Source: Alopecurus myosuroides
Taxonomy: Eukaryota > Streptophyta > Magnoliopsida > Poales > Poaceae
Direction of reading: 5' to 3'
Assembly: GCA_028641055.1 (NCBI GenBank)
Contig: CM054060.1
Location: 208,654,445-208,718,444, forward strand
DNA length: 64,000 bases
The notes beneath the pieces were generated by a model. The model had not been told where the DNA came from. It made no database searches and worked only from the letters and a program-made list of their open reading frames with translations. Below, in pieces: positions 55,741 to 64,000 of this stretch. The position numbers were made by a program, and so were the translations under genes. The number at the start of each line of letters is the position of its first letter. The first letter of the stretch is position 1.

Positions 55741-57117
55741 TGAAAGTACACAATGGTCAACTAGAGGGGGAGGGGGTGAATAGGTGACCTACAAATTTTA
55801 ATCCTTTTTCACTTTTATTTGGGCTTTAGCAAGTAAACGACTTGGTTATCTAGATGTGCAACTAGGTAGACACCCTATGTGATAAGCAACAAGTATGCAA
55901 CGGAAGTAAAAGCAATGCACAAGATAACCACAAGTGAAAAACACGAAGACAAGGATATGTTTCCTGTAGTTCCTTCTTGAAAGAAGCACGTCTACGTTGG
56001 AGAGGTGGGGAGCCACCTAGGCACTTCTCCATAGAACGGTTGTGCACACCTTGTTCTCCTTGAGCTTCTCCGGTGAGGGAGATTCTCGTTTCCACTATGA
56101 GGTCGACTTGAAGGCGTTGACCAAACCTTTACAATGGGGTTGAGGCTAATCCACAAGTGAGACGGAGGCTCTCAACAATCCGAAGCTTCTTGTTTCAAGG
56201 TGGAAGCTACGTACAAGCACTAGGGTTTCTCTAGGATGACAAGGCAACCAAGAGATTACAAGATCCCAAGAGGTATGGTATGGGGAAACACTTTTTTGGC
56301 TTGGTAGAAAGGTGGATCTAGGCCTCCTCCATGAGATACTTGAAGGGCATCGAGTTTGGTTGGAGGAGGAGGGAGATCGGGGCGTTTTGAGATCTTGAAC
56401 AATCGAGGAGAGAGAGGAATGGACGAACTAGCTGTCTAAAGGAAGAAGACAACTATTTATAGCCTCCTACAAATTTTGACCGTTCCAGTCCACCAGGGCC
56501 GGAAAATTCCGGGGCTAGGACCGGAAAATTCCGGGGCTGGCTGTCCGGCTATTTGAAATATCCGGGGGGCGGATATTTGAATAATACGGGGCCGGAATAT
56601 TCCGGCCAATAATCCGCCCCATCTCTGCGCGCGGGCAACAGCACCACGCTGAAAAATTGTTAAGGACCTAAGGGCCGGAAATTTGCCCCGGAATATTGCC
56701 GGGCAAAAATCCGCCCCACCTTCTGTGCGCGGGCACATGCGAAACCTCCAAATTCTGCTAAGGACCTGGGGGGGCGGATATTTGCCCCGGAAATTTCTGG
56801 GCAAATTTCCGCCCCGGCTTCTGTGCGCGGGCAGATGGAGTTCAATACTTAGTCGTTTGAAGAAACCAGAGGGGCCGGGATAATTCGGTGCTGGGGCCGG
56901 ATATTCCGGCCTATATCCACCGGAATTTCCGGGGGCAGAACCTGAATAATCCTGCTGCAGTTAAAATCTTCTTCAGAACTCCTTTGTGAAATTCCCCGAG
57001 AGTATTATTGTTAATCATCTGAGAGACCAGCTGTAGACACTTAAATAACATTGCTAGTAGAGGGGATAACCGTGTTGTTATCATCACCAAAATCATTAGA
57101 GGGACCATGAGCTTTCA
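55741..57117 (-). repeat. element B 5' LTR (1377 bp)
   Basis: Ends TGAAAG and CTTTCA. Minus-strand TATA box CTATAAATAG at 56462-56453. The upstream (U3) part, 56490-56940, contains many CGGAAATTTCCGG-type palindromes in two or three diverged tandem repeats of about 110 bp. Confidence 0.93.
56453..56462 (-). promoter_or_regulatory. TATA box in the element B 5' LTR
   Basis: CTATAAATAG on the minus strand, with the palindrome-rich U3 directly upstream. Missing from the 3' LTR because of its internal deletion. Confidence 0.7.
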
Positions 57118-58724
57118 GCAGGCACATACGCTCGCGGGTATGCAGGATCCATTATGTTACCAACACCTACAAAATCCTGTTTTTTCTGTACCCTCTCATT
57201 AAAACTCGAATATCTCTTCATTGGAGAGTCAAAATTCGAATCCATTTTTTCCTGGTTATCTACTCTAAGGAGAAACTTTTCACCGACCTCCCCACCCATA
57301 AATACCCCGGCCTCAAAGTCCCAAAGTCGAAACTCCAATTTCAGATCTGTCTCTTTGTATTCTGCTTGCCACGGTCTGTGAATTGCTCGGTTGACGTTCA
57401 AGTATTCGCAAGATTTTTAGATATCGCTGATATCGATCCATCCCAAGAAACCTAACCTCTTTTCATCCACCACAGCTGGAGAATTTTGCGATCTACTCTC
57501 TCAGATCTGAAGCAACAAAAGTTCAATTACACTTCAACCGTTTTTCCGTTTTTGCTCAACTTTTTATGGTATTTGCATCTCATTATTATCTACAACTTTC
57601 GTACTTTGAGTTTTTAAATTTGAGCTACGGATCTTTTTATATAATTCCGATCTACTTTTTTCCATTGGAGTAACTCGAAATTTCAAATCTACGCTTTATT
57701 ATTATTCATCTAAAAATTTCAGTTGAGTGTTTTATTTGCTTTTTGGATATTATTAGTATGTTAGGTATAGATCCACTTTTTTTATAAACTTTATTTCTAC
57801 AAGATCTTGTAGATTATTAATTAACCCTATTTAATTTGGTTAAGATGCTTTTAGTCTCTTGTTGCATTACAAATCTTTTCATGCGTCATATATTGTTTAG
57901 GAAACCAGAGAACTAGTAAATTAGTTGCCTTGCATTATTAAATCACCATGCATCCTGTATTGTTGTTTTACCTGGTTTGGTTATTTATTATGGCATGCTT
58001 GCAACGTTTAGATTGCGAGAGTTGCGGTTGCTGTTCGTGTGAGGGCTGTGGGTGGTACGGTTGTGACTGAGTCGAGTGCGAGAACGACTCCAATTTCTAT
58101 CAAGGCCAGTGACACACATGAATCCTACTATTTTATTATATCCATTGTAGTTTTATTGTAGCTATGCATGAGTAGGAGCTGTGTGAGTATCTCTATTGCT
58201 AGATTGCTTAACTAACACCCAAGTGGAGTAATAGTATGTTATCCCTAGATTGTAGCAATCCATATGTTACCCAAACACCGTAATGCTAGATTGCTTAGAC
58301 ATGCTTGTAATATTCGAGGTTGGGGATTATTATCATATTGTTACAAAGATTGTTATTTTAATTGCTTATGGAAAACAACATGATAATTAATCAACCACTA
58401 GGCGGATTGCTAGCATGTCATAAGAGTACAAATTTTGGTGTGGACCACCCCCCAATAGCATGAGATTATGTTTGGTTTTATTGTGTAGTTGTTTCTTGTG
58501 TGCAGCCGTGTTTCATATTAGTATGGGCTAGACATAATTTGTAGGTTGTGGTGACTCGAACGCATCGTGTTCAGAGATGTAGAATAATAGTAGGATGGTC
58601 CGGCTCATGGGGGTTTGGGAATATACTTCTTATGAATTCTGGCTTAATCTTCTTTCCTTCCATGTTACTAATGGTGTATCATGGTGTTTGGTGTCGATTG
58701 GGAAACACGGGTAAATGGCACAAA

Positions 58725-58759
58725 CCTCGCGAGGGTTAAAACTAAGATCTTAGCTGTGT
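58725..58759 (+). promoter_or_regulatory. twin-palindrome module, element A 3' LTR
   Basis: CCTCGCGAGG (58725-58734) and CTAAGATCTTAG (58742-58753), both perfect, then CTGTGT. Although the LTR pair differs at many nearby positions, both palindromes are unchanged. Confidence 0.7.
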
Positions 58760-59413
58760 TCAATTGGTTAGGGACAAATCAACAACTAGATGGAAACATG
58801 ACATATCTCGTTCATCTTGTTTTATCAATGATTAAAATGTGACTATGGGTTATTGGAGAAGTGCCTGATGGTGTTTCAGTGTGCTAATCCAAAGGGTAGG
58901 AGCACTTTTTTGTCAACCAAATTGTCCAATTATGTGAACATTTGATTTCTATTAAAAGATAGGACAAATGCCTTTATGCAAATTAGACTTGAAACTCCAC
59001 CAGCCAAATATGCATGTAAGAATATAAACTTTCCATTTATTATACCACCATAGTGTCATTTGCCATCATTTCTCATAATGTTCTGACCTCCTTTCGGGGG
59101 CTGCATATTTCAGCGTGCAGGTTGTTCGAATTCAGAGTGATCGATGTAGGTCTCATGTTTCCACTCAACATGTTTGTTCGCCTGTGGCACAAATTGAAGA
59201 TTGGAGCTCTACTACTTGTTATTTGGTACTTGCATATTTGTGCTAGCTTCCGCTATGCAACTTGTAAAGAATTTTGTACTCTGGATTAATCTCTAGATAT
59301 GAGATACATATGCTTCTTCGAATATATATCTAGTTGTGTGTGCTGGTGAACGGTCCAGCGGCAGTACTACACGCAACTGTATAGCCTGTATTGGGCTGTA
59401 CTACTACAGTACT

Positions 59414-59939
59414 CTGGAGTTCTATGTACATATACCTTTTTCTTGCTTTATTTTTATATGATTTTCTAAAGTGATCTGATCAACTAAGACAAACGAGTGG
59501 CGTGGTATAGTGCTGCTAGTCCCGCCTGGTGTTGAGGGAGCTAAAGTGGTATTCCACCTCTTGCTTGCTTTTGGTCTAAATATGAGATTCTTAGTAAGAG
59601 TTGGTTGTACTCGCCCTTTTTTGAAAATAATAGCCTCCTTTACTGCAGGATAACTGCCTTTTATATTTTATATTTTTCGGATTCTTCAAAAACCTCCTAA
59701 TGGCTCATGGACATCTCACGACATGGACCAGAACCACAATTTTTCCTTTAAGTTGATCGTGGTTTGTCGTCCTCCTTATTATAGTCCTCCTAAAATTCAA
59801 GTTTTTTTGACGGAATCCGGGTTGGATTTCCAATGACAAACAAGAAGTCGGGTTTAAAATGTCATTTTGTGGTCAGCGAATCAGGTTAAAAGTGAAAGTC
59901 GTCAGAAAGTGGCGGAATTCTCTCGAAATCAATTCACTT
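59414..59939. other. unassigned flank right of element A
   Basis: AT-rich, no long frame. Starts with a continuation of the TGTACAT-type repeat seen left of A. Nothing else recognised. Confidence 0.4.
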
Positions 59940-60720
59940 GAATGAGACGGAGGAGGGTGGAATTTTGTGTGAAATCCGTAGATCCACGAAGGAATGCCAA
60001 AAGAGAAGGCCCGAAGATGAAATATAGAGTACACATATCCATGTGGTTAGTGGAGAAGAGCCATCGAACCCAATTTTTCATTTTATTCTTGTTTTGAAAA
60101 CTTTCCTTATCAAAGCGGGGCCGGGGTTAGTGGGCCGGCCAACCAGCTGTTCCAATGAAGAACTTATATTCCCACTTCAGCATGAGAGTCATAATCAAAA
60201 AATTAGAACATCTGAAGTGAATGATGGATTATCTCCTTTGGAACATTAGAGAAATCAATTACATCAGAGGGTTTCTAGGGGAGAATCCACTTTGAATTCG
60301 ATAAATTTATTGCTTGTTCAGTATGTGTTCGTCTATGTCCGTATTCATTTATCATTCAATTAGTGAAGCATAAATTCATTCAATTTTCTGCAAGGAATTT
60401 AGATTCGGCGATGCCCCTCCCTTTCAGCGGGCATTCCGATTTCCCTCGTATCATCATTTTTTCCGCGCGAATTCAGAGTGAAAATAAGGACCTTGCGCCA
60501 TACTTCCTAGAGTAAGGCAAGCAAGGACGCCGAGATGCAATCATATCCCACCTTAACTAGGTATGTATATTTCTAGTTTTTTATAGTTTTGGATTATACA
60601 TTTATAACGATACAGGTACAAGAGGTCTGCAAGATAAGTTTTAAGTAGAGGTACCCTTTTGTTGAAGGCCCTTCGAGCTTTTACTAGGAGTATGGAATCG
60701 ATTATATACTTCAGCGCTGT
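59940..60720. other. possible organelle-derived (mitochondrial or plastid) DNA
   Basis: The composition and style change here: phrases such as AAAGCGGGGCCGGGGTTAG, TCAGCGGGCATTCCGATT and a mild purine bias resemble plant mitochondrial intergenic DNA as I remember it. A 68-codon frame (60043-60249) has no domain I know. I cannot match it to a named organelle gene, so this is a weak call. Confidence 0.2.
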
Positions 60721-61336
60721 ATCGCTAGTCTATGTGGCCCATACTTTAGCGCTACAACACTTAGTACTTGAACCTCGGCTCGAGGCACTTGGGACCCGAT
60801 AGGAAGAAAAAAAAACAAGGACAAGTGAGAAATCAGGACAATTCTCTGTCTGTTCTGCTTACCGAATATGGATAACAATAAAGTATTGAACTTCATCCTC
60901 TTGTGGTTGCCAAAGATGCAATGCTCATAAAACTTTAGCTTGATAGTGCTATGTCCATCAAGAAGTCCTCTCTTGTTTCATTCTACCAAACCAAGTTCAC
61001 TCATATGACGGAGACACTTTTTTCCCTTTCTTTTTTATTCAATTCAAAACAAAAAATGGAAATGGATGATGTTTCCCTCCCCACAATTATCATTAAGCCC
61101 GATCTGCTAGCACTTTCTAACCGAACAACTTGTTGGCTTGGGTTCTGATGTATCCCAACCATTTCCACAAACCTCACCAAGCACCCCAATTGGTCCTATG
61201 ACAAGAGCACGCACCCCTCATTAATGGGAGGGGAATTCGGCAAGTGGCGCTTCACTAGGCGGGTGGGGGCGTGCATGTGGATGCCTTTTCCTGTACCATC
61301 TCCACGCGTCCTCCACAGCAGTAAACAATCGACAAG
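60721..61336. other. unassigned DNA between flank and element H
   Basis: Short frames on both strands (60896-60711 minus, 60951-61148 plus) without recognisable domains. No repeat boundary is seen. Confidence 0.35.
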
Positions 61337-61734
61337 TGTGGGCCTCGCGACGGGAAAACTATGGTGATCCCTTCAGATAAAAGGAGGCTCTTTTCTAGAA
61401 GAAGGGGGGGGGGTGAAAACAGGAGGAAAAGAGAGGGAAAGAGTGAGAAGGCGGAGAAGAGAAGAGAGGACTATAAGGAGAAGAGAAGAGGAAGAAGAGA
61501 GCGACTGACCCTCAGAAAGTGAGCCTTTCCGGCGGGGGGGGGGGGGTGGAGTAGATTTCACCTTCATTGTAATCCACACACCAATATAATTCCATATCAT
61601 ACATGAAGGAAATAGGTATCCATCTCGCGACGGCTTGAAACTAGGTAAAAATCGTGTTTGTGTAGCCTGTGTCGTTTTTCCACTATTTTTCATCACTTCG
61701 GTCTCTCCCGGTGTCCGCGTTTCGACACGCTACA
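61337..61734 (+). repeat. probable 5' LTR of element H
   Basis: From TGTGGGCCTCGCGAC to CACGCTACA, TG...CA ends, 398 bp. It includes G runs (about 61399-61408 and 61535-61547) and a purine-rich (GAAGAGAAGAG) stretch. The left end is judged from the TG and the downstream primer-binding site only. Confidence 0.55.
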
Positions 61735-61754
61735 TCTGACACGCCAGGTAGGGG
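61735..61754 (+). other. primer-binding-like site of element H
   Basis: TCTGACACGCCAGGTAGGGG immediately after the LTR. This ACGCCAGGTAGGGGGC type occurs after LTRs of several grass Gypsy families. Confidence 0.5.
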
Positions 61755-61800
61755 GCGCGGGAACTCCTGCAGCGCAACCGCGCTAGGAAACCTCAGTGCC

Positions 61801-62694
61801 ATGGCTTCATCTGGAAGAAGATCTACAATCCGAGGATCGGTCCCCACGGGTCCGCCCACCTCAACCGCTAGTCGTGCCGGTGGGCAAGGCGGGCGCGCGC
61901 CGCCAGATCTGGCGGACCCAGGGGCCGTGGTGTTCGATCGGTCGGGGGAGGGCGGTGTGTTGGCGGCGATGCGCAGCTTGCTTCATAACCCTCCCCCGGA
62001 GGTGAAAGATGATGCACCATCCCAGACGTGGTTGGAGGGGCTAATCGCCACGGTGGACTACATCCCGTGGTGCCATGACATCGCCCCGATGGCCGCGGTA
62101 CAGCTTGCCCTTCTCGAGGGCGGGGTTGTGCCATGGGGGTACATTTGTCCAGTTCCCGAGCCCACCCAAGGCGAAGGTTCGCATTCGAGGTGGTGACACC
62201 ATCCCCGACGCCAGGCTGAGTCGAATGACTCACGGGCATTGGAAGAAAACGCGCTGACTCCGCCACCCGCTACCCTCGCCGACCTACGTTGCATGATCAG
62301 CGGAAGGGGAGAATCTCTTCGACTGTACGCGGAGCGCTTCCATCGGGTGGCTGCTCGGGTGTCGTGGGACCGAGAGGACGTCGTCGTCCTCGCCTTAAAA
62401 AGCAGCACTCAGCATCTGGTCTTGGAGCGAGAGCTACATGCAAGGATATTCGTCCGACAGAGGATCTCTAGCACACCGTTGAGCGTCACGCGCTCACAGA
62501 AGATGCGGGTGCGTCCCCCGGCACCCGTCCATTCTTTCGATTCTGAGCAGATCCTCTACGATGGACTCAACAAGGGAGACAATAGGGACGGAGGCCAGCA
62601 CCCCGCCCTAGGAGGATGGAGCGTGCTGTTCTCTGGAAATCAAGAGAAGATGACGGATTCAAGGCCTCAACACTATCGGCGAGTGTGCACATAG
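61801..62694 (+). pseudogene. gag (degenerate): gag of element H, one in-frame stop
   Basis: A single frame runs from ATG 61801 through TGA 62194-62196 to TAG 62692-62694. The first part is Gly/Ser/Pro-rich, then has a WLEGLIATVDYIPW block and a hydrophobic stretch. After the stop comes GRGESLRLYAERFHRVAARV, which fits the Gypsy gag signature (G-E-S-L-x-x-Y-x-x-R-F). The TGA follows a tryptophan and fits a CGA-to-TGA change. The end is ragged and no zinc knuckle is visible. The frame also extends 5' of ATG 61801, into the LTR, but without a better start. Confidence 0.6.
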
Positions 62695-63144
62695 AAGACC
62701 CTTCCGACCGCCAAGGCCCGGTGGACCCTCGGCCCCGGGTGGCGACGAAAGGGCCCAGGGGGCGATCCCGGGATCGGGGAAGGAGCCATGCTCCTCCCCC
62801 TCAACGGCTATTTGCCGGGCTAAAGGGGTCGATACCCACTGCTGCAGCAAAGGGAGGCCCCCAAGCACAAGAGACCCCCTATGTTCAGTAACTAAGAAAG
62901 CTATATTGTGGCCACAACAGGTAGACTCGTTACCGGACGGGACGAGAGGGCTACGAGCCCTCCCCCAAGAGGGTCCTTGTGAATATGTTGTTCCCTACGT
63001 GGCGGCGACGGCCTCTCAGGGAACCAGGTTTGGGAAAGGTGTTGATCTCCTGCGGAATCCTGACAGTTCACACCTACTACCATCCTTGGGGACACAGTCA
63101 CAAGGCGCAGGCAGAGCGGGTACACCGCCACGATCCTCGTGCCT
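62695..63144 (+). other. degenerate interior of element H
   Basis: GC-rich with short frames on both strands. By position it would be gag/protease, but no motif is found. Confidence 0.4.
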
Positions 63145-63390
63145 AGTTGCATGAGCTAAGTCGGCCAACAATCGTGTCCGATAAGCCCTGTGTGTATAGC
63201 GCTTGAGTGCCGCGTGAATCGTAGGCAGGGCGGGACCGCCCCCACTACGAGAGTGCCTGATCAGCACAAGCATTGGCCATCAAGCGTGTCCAGGAAGCCC
63301 CACATGTAAAGTGCTGGTAGTGCCACAAATATCGTTGGCTAAGCGGGTCCACCCCCACAGCATGAGCGCTATGGCAGAGCGTGTGCATTC
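63145..63390. repeat. diverged repeats of about 110 bp in element H
   Basis: Phrases such as GGCCAACAATCGTGTCC, TTGGCCATCAAGCGTGTCC and TTGGCTAAGCGGGTCC recur at an interval of about 90-110 bp, each followed by AAG(C)CCC and a (T)GTAAAGCGCT-like string. They are heavily diverged. Confidence 0.6.
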
Positions 63391-63675
63391 CTTACATAAG
63401 GTTTTGAGGTTTCTGCCCCTCGAAAATATTGATCAATAAAGAAAATCCTTTCGCACTTCGCTTTTTGTTTTTTGTCTTTTCAAGTTGGAACTCATGAAGG
63501 TTCCCGGGCGCACCAGGATAGGGCGTTGGCATCCTTCGGATTTCTCCTGGAGACAAACCGTTGCGCGAGTATTTCTACAGAAACCTCCTTTTTCTGTTTG
63601 TTGTTGCTGCTAAGAAACTTGCTGTTTCTTGAGAACATTGCTTGGATTCTGTGTTATCAGTGCATCACGCAAGGA

Positions 63676-63905
63676 TGGAGGATCCGCTAAGTGCTCGAGG
63701 GCTGAGCAGGGTTTTCTCTCATGAGCGCGGAAATACCCTAGTGTGTAATCCTGGACTTCTCAGTCCACCTCGAGGACGAGCGACCTCCCAAAGGAAACAC
63801 TAGGTGCTTGGGACTGAGTAGGGTTTTTCTATGATCTTGGAATACCATAGCGTGCCAGCCTGGACTTCTCAGTCCACCCCGAGGCACGTACGACCTGTCC
63901 GAAGA
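63676..63905. repeat. tandem duplication of about 110 bp in element H
   Basis: Two units each contain TAGG/CTAAGTGCTxGxGxxTGAG, AGGGTTTTxCT, CCTGGACTTCTCAGTCCACC and a following CGAGG(A)C(GAG)CGACCT. Unit one starts near 63687 and unit two near 63800. Confidence 0.85.
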
Positions 63906-64000
63906 AGTTGGAAATCTAGAGAACACTCGGGAAGGTACCCGGGTCACCCCTAGGACTAGATGGGAGAAACAGCATAAGAGAAAATCAGCTCGCGAGAAGA

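Larger units (their letters stand above)
29629..57117 (-). mobile_element. element B: SIRE/Maximus-like Copia retrotransposon with an envelope-like ORF, inside the A 3' LTR
   Basis: B has termini TGAAAG and CTTTCA, with TSD GCAGG at 29624-29628 and 57118-57122. On the minus strand the order is 5' LTR (57117-55741), primer-binding site, gag, protease, integrase, reverse transcriptase, RNase H, a repeat-rich spacer, an envelope-like ORF, polypurine tract and 3' LTR (30416-29629). Integrase before reverse transcriptase is the Copia order; the third ORF and large size suit the SIRE lineage. C interrupts pol, and D (with E inside it) interrupts gag. The gag frame resumes cleanly across D once one TATAG is discounted. 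The coding regions carry several stops and at least two frameshifts. Confidence 0.92.
3365..59408 (+). mobile_element. element A: Gypsy-type LTR retrotransposon, host of all nested insertions
   Basis: A begins TGTAACATTCC and ends in CTACTACA. It is flanked by the 5-bp TSD GTACT at 3360-3364 and 59409-59413. After removal of nested elements, the LTRs are about 2.69 kb (5') and 2.62 kb (3'), and the interior is only about 1.9 kb. The interior holds a primer-binding site, gag, a zinc knuckle and the start of protease, then jumps to the polyprotein tail and polypurine tract. Most of pol is therefore missing. The C-terminal asparagine-leucine-glycine-threonine-arginine-phenylalanine motif near 29270 is typical of chromovirus polyprotein ends (established knowledge), so I place A among chromovirus-like Gypsy elements by inference. 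Its LTRs are the most diverged of the complete pairs, in line with being the outermost and oldest layer. Confidence 0.92.
29298..59408 (+). repeat. element A 3' LTR (29298-29628 and 57123-59408), split by element B
   Basis: The LTR starts TGTAACATTCC at 29298 and is broken after 331 bp by B. It resumes after the second GCAGG copy and ends CTACTACA at 59408 before TSD GTACT. Its joined length is about 2617 bp. Confidence 0.92.
61337..64000 (+). mobile_element. element H: Gypsy-type LTR element, truncated by the window end
   Basis: A probable 5' LTR (61337-61734) is followed by a primer-binding-like site (TCTGACACGCCAGGTAGGGG) and a gag frame with one stop. No protease, reverse transcriptase or integrase is visible up to 64000. 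Instead there are two sets of tandem repeats, suggesting a deletion derivative or an element with a long non-coding interior. No second LTR is present in the window. Confidence 0.65.

Overview
The window looks like intergenic DNA of a large-genome grass, most probably a Triticeae species (wheat, barley or rye group). This is inferred from dense nested LTR retrotransposons, long chromovirus-type LTRs and BARE/Angela-like and SIRE/Maximus-like Copia elements. No species-diagnostic gene is present. Only the first 2.3 kb carries ordinary gene sequence: the last three exons of a plus-strand gene whose product I do not recognise.

About 88% of the window (3365-59408) is one composite insertion that can be unpacked by its 5-bp target-site duplications (TSDs). 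Element A is a Gypsy element (3365-59408, TSD GTACT). Its 5' LTR is split by Gypsy element F (5550-26869, TSD ACATT/ACTTT). The interior of F is split by G (11128-21673, TSD TGGTG), a Gypsy derivative with 4.8-kb LTRs and only 0.9 kb of interior. The 3' LTR of A is split by B (29629-57117, minus strand, TSD GCAGG), a SIRE/Maximus-like Copia with an envelope-like third ORF. B is interrupted in pol by C (34983-39191, TSD CCTTG), a non-autonomous element built of tandem repeats. B is interrupted in gag by D (43312-55625, TSD TATAG), a solo LTR of the F family. D carries E (43970-52654, TSD CCATC), an Angela/BARE-like Copia. The deepest path, A>B>D>E, has four levels. Every coding region is broken by stops, frameshifts or deletions, several of them C-to-T changes, so no element looks autonomous now.

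The right flank (59414-61336) is mostly unassigned and may include organelle-like DNA. From 61337 to the window end there is a fifth Gypsy-type element (H), with a short LTR, a primer-binding site, a broken gag and two sets of tandem repeats.

The most interesting signal is a conserved twin-palindrome module in the LTRs of A, F, D and G. A 10-bp palindrome and a roughly 12-bp palindrome, 5-7 bp apart, are followed by C-C-G-T-G. The palindrome sequences differ between families but most stay self-complementary, as expected for a structure under selection, possibly an RNA hairpin pair in the R/U5 part of the transcript. Other points: a tRNA-like box A/box B pair in the G LTR, a duplicated promoter-R-U5-PBS cassette in E, and palindrome-rich repeats shared by the LTR of B and its pol-env spacer.
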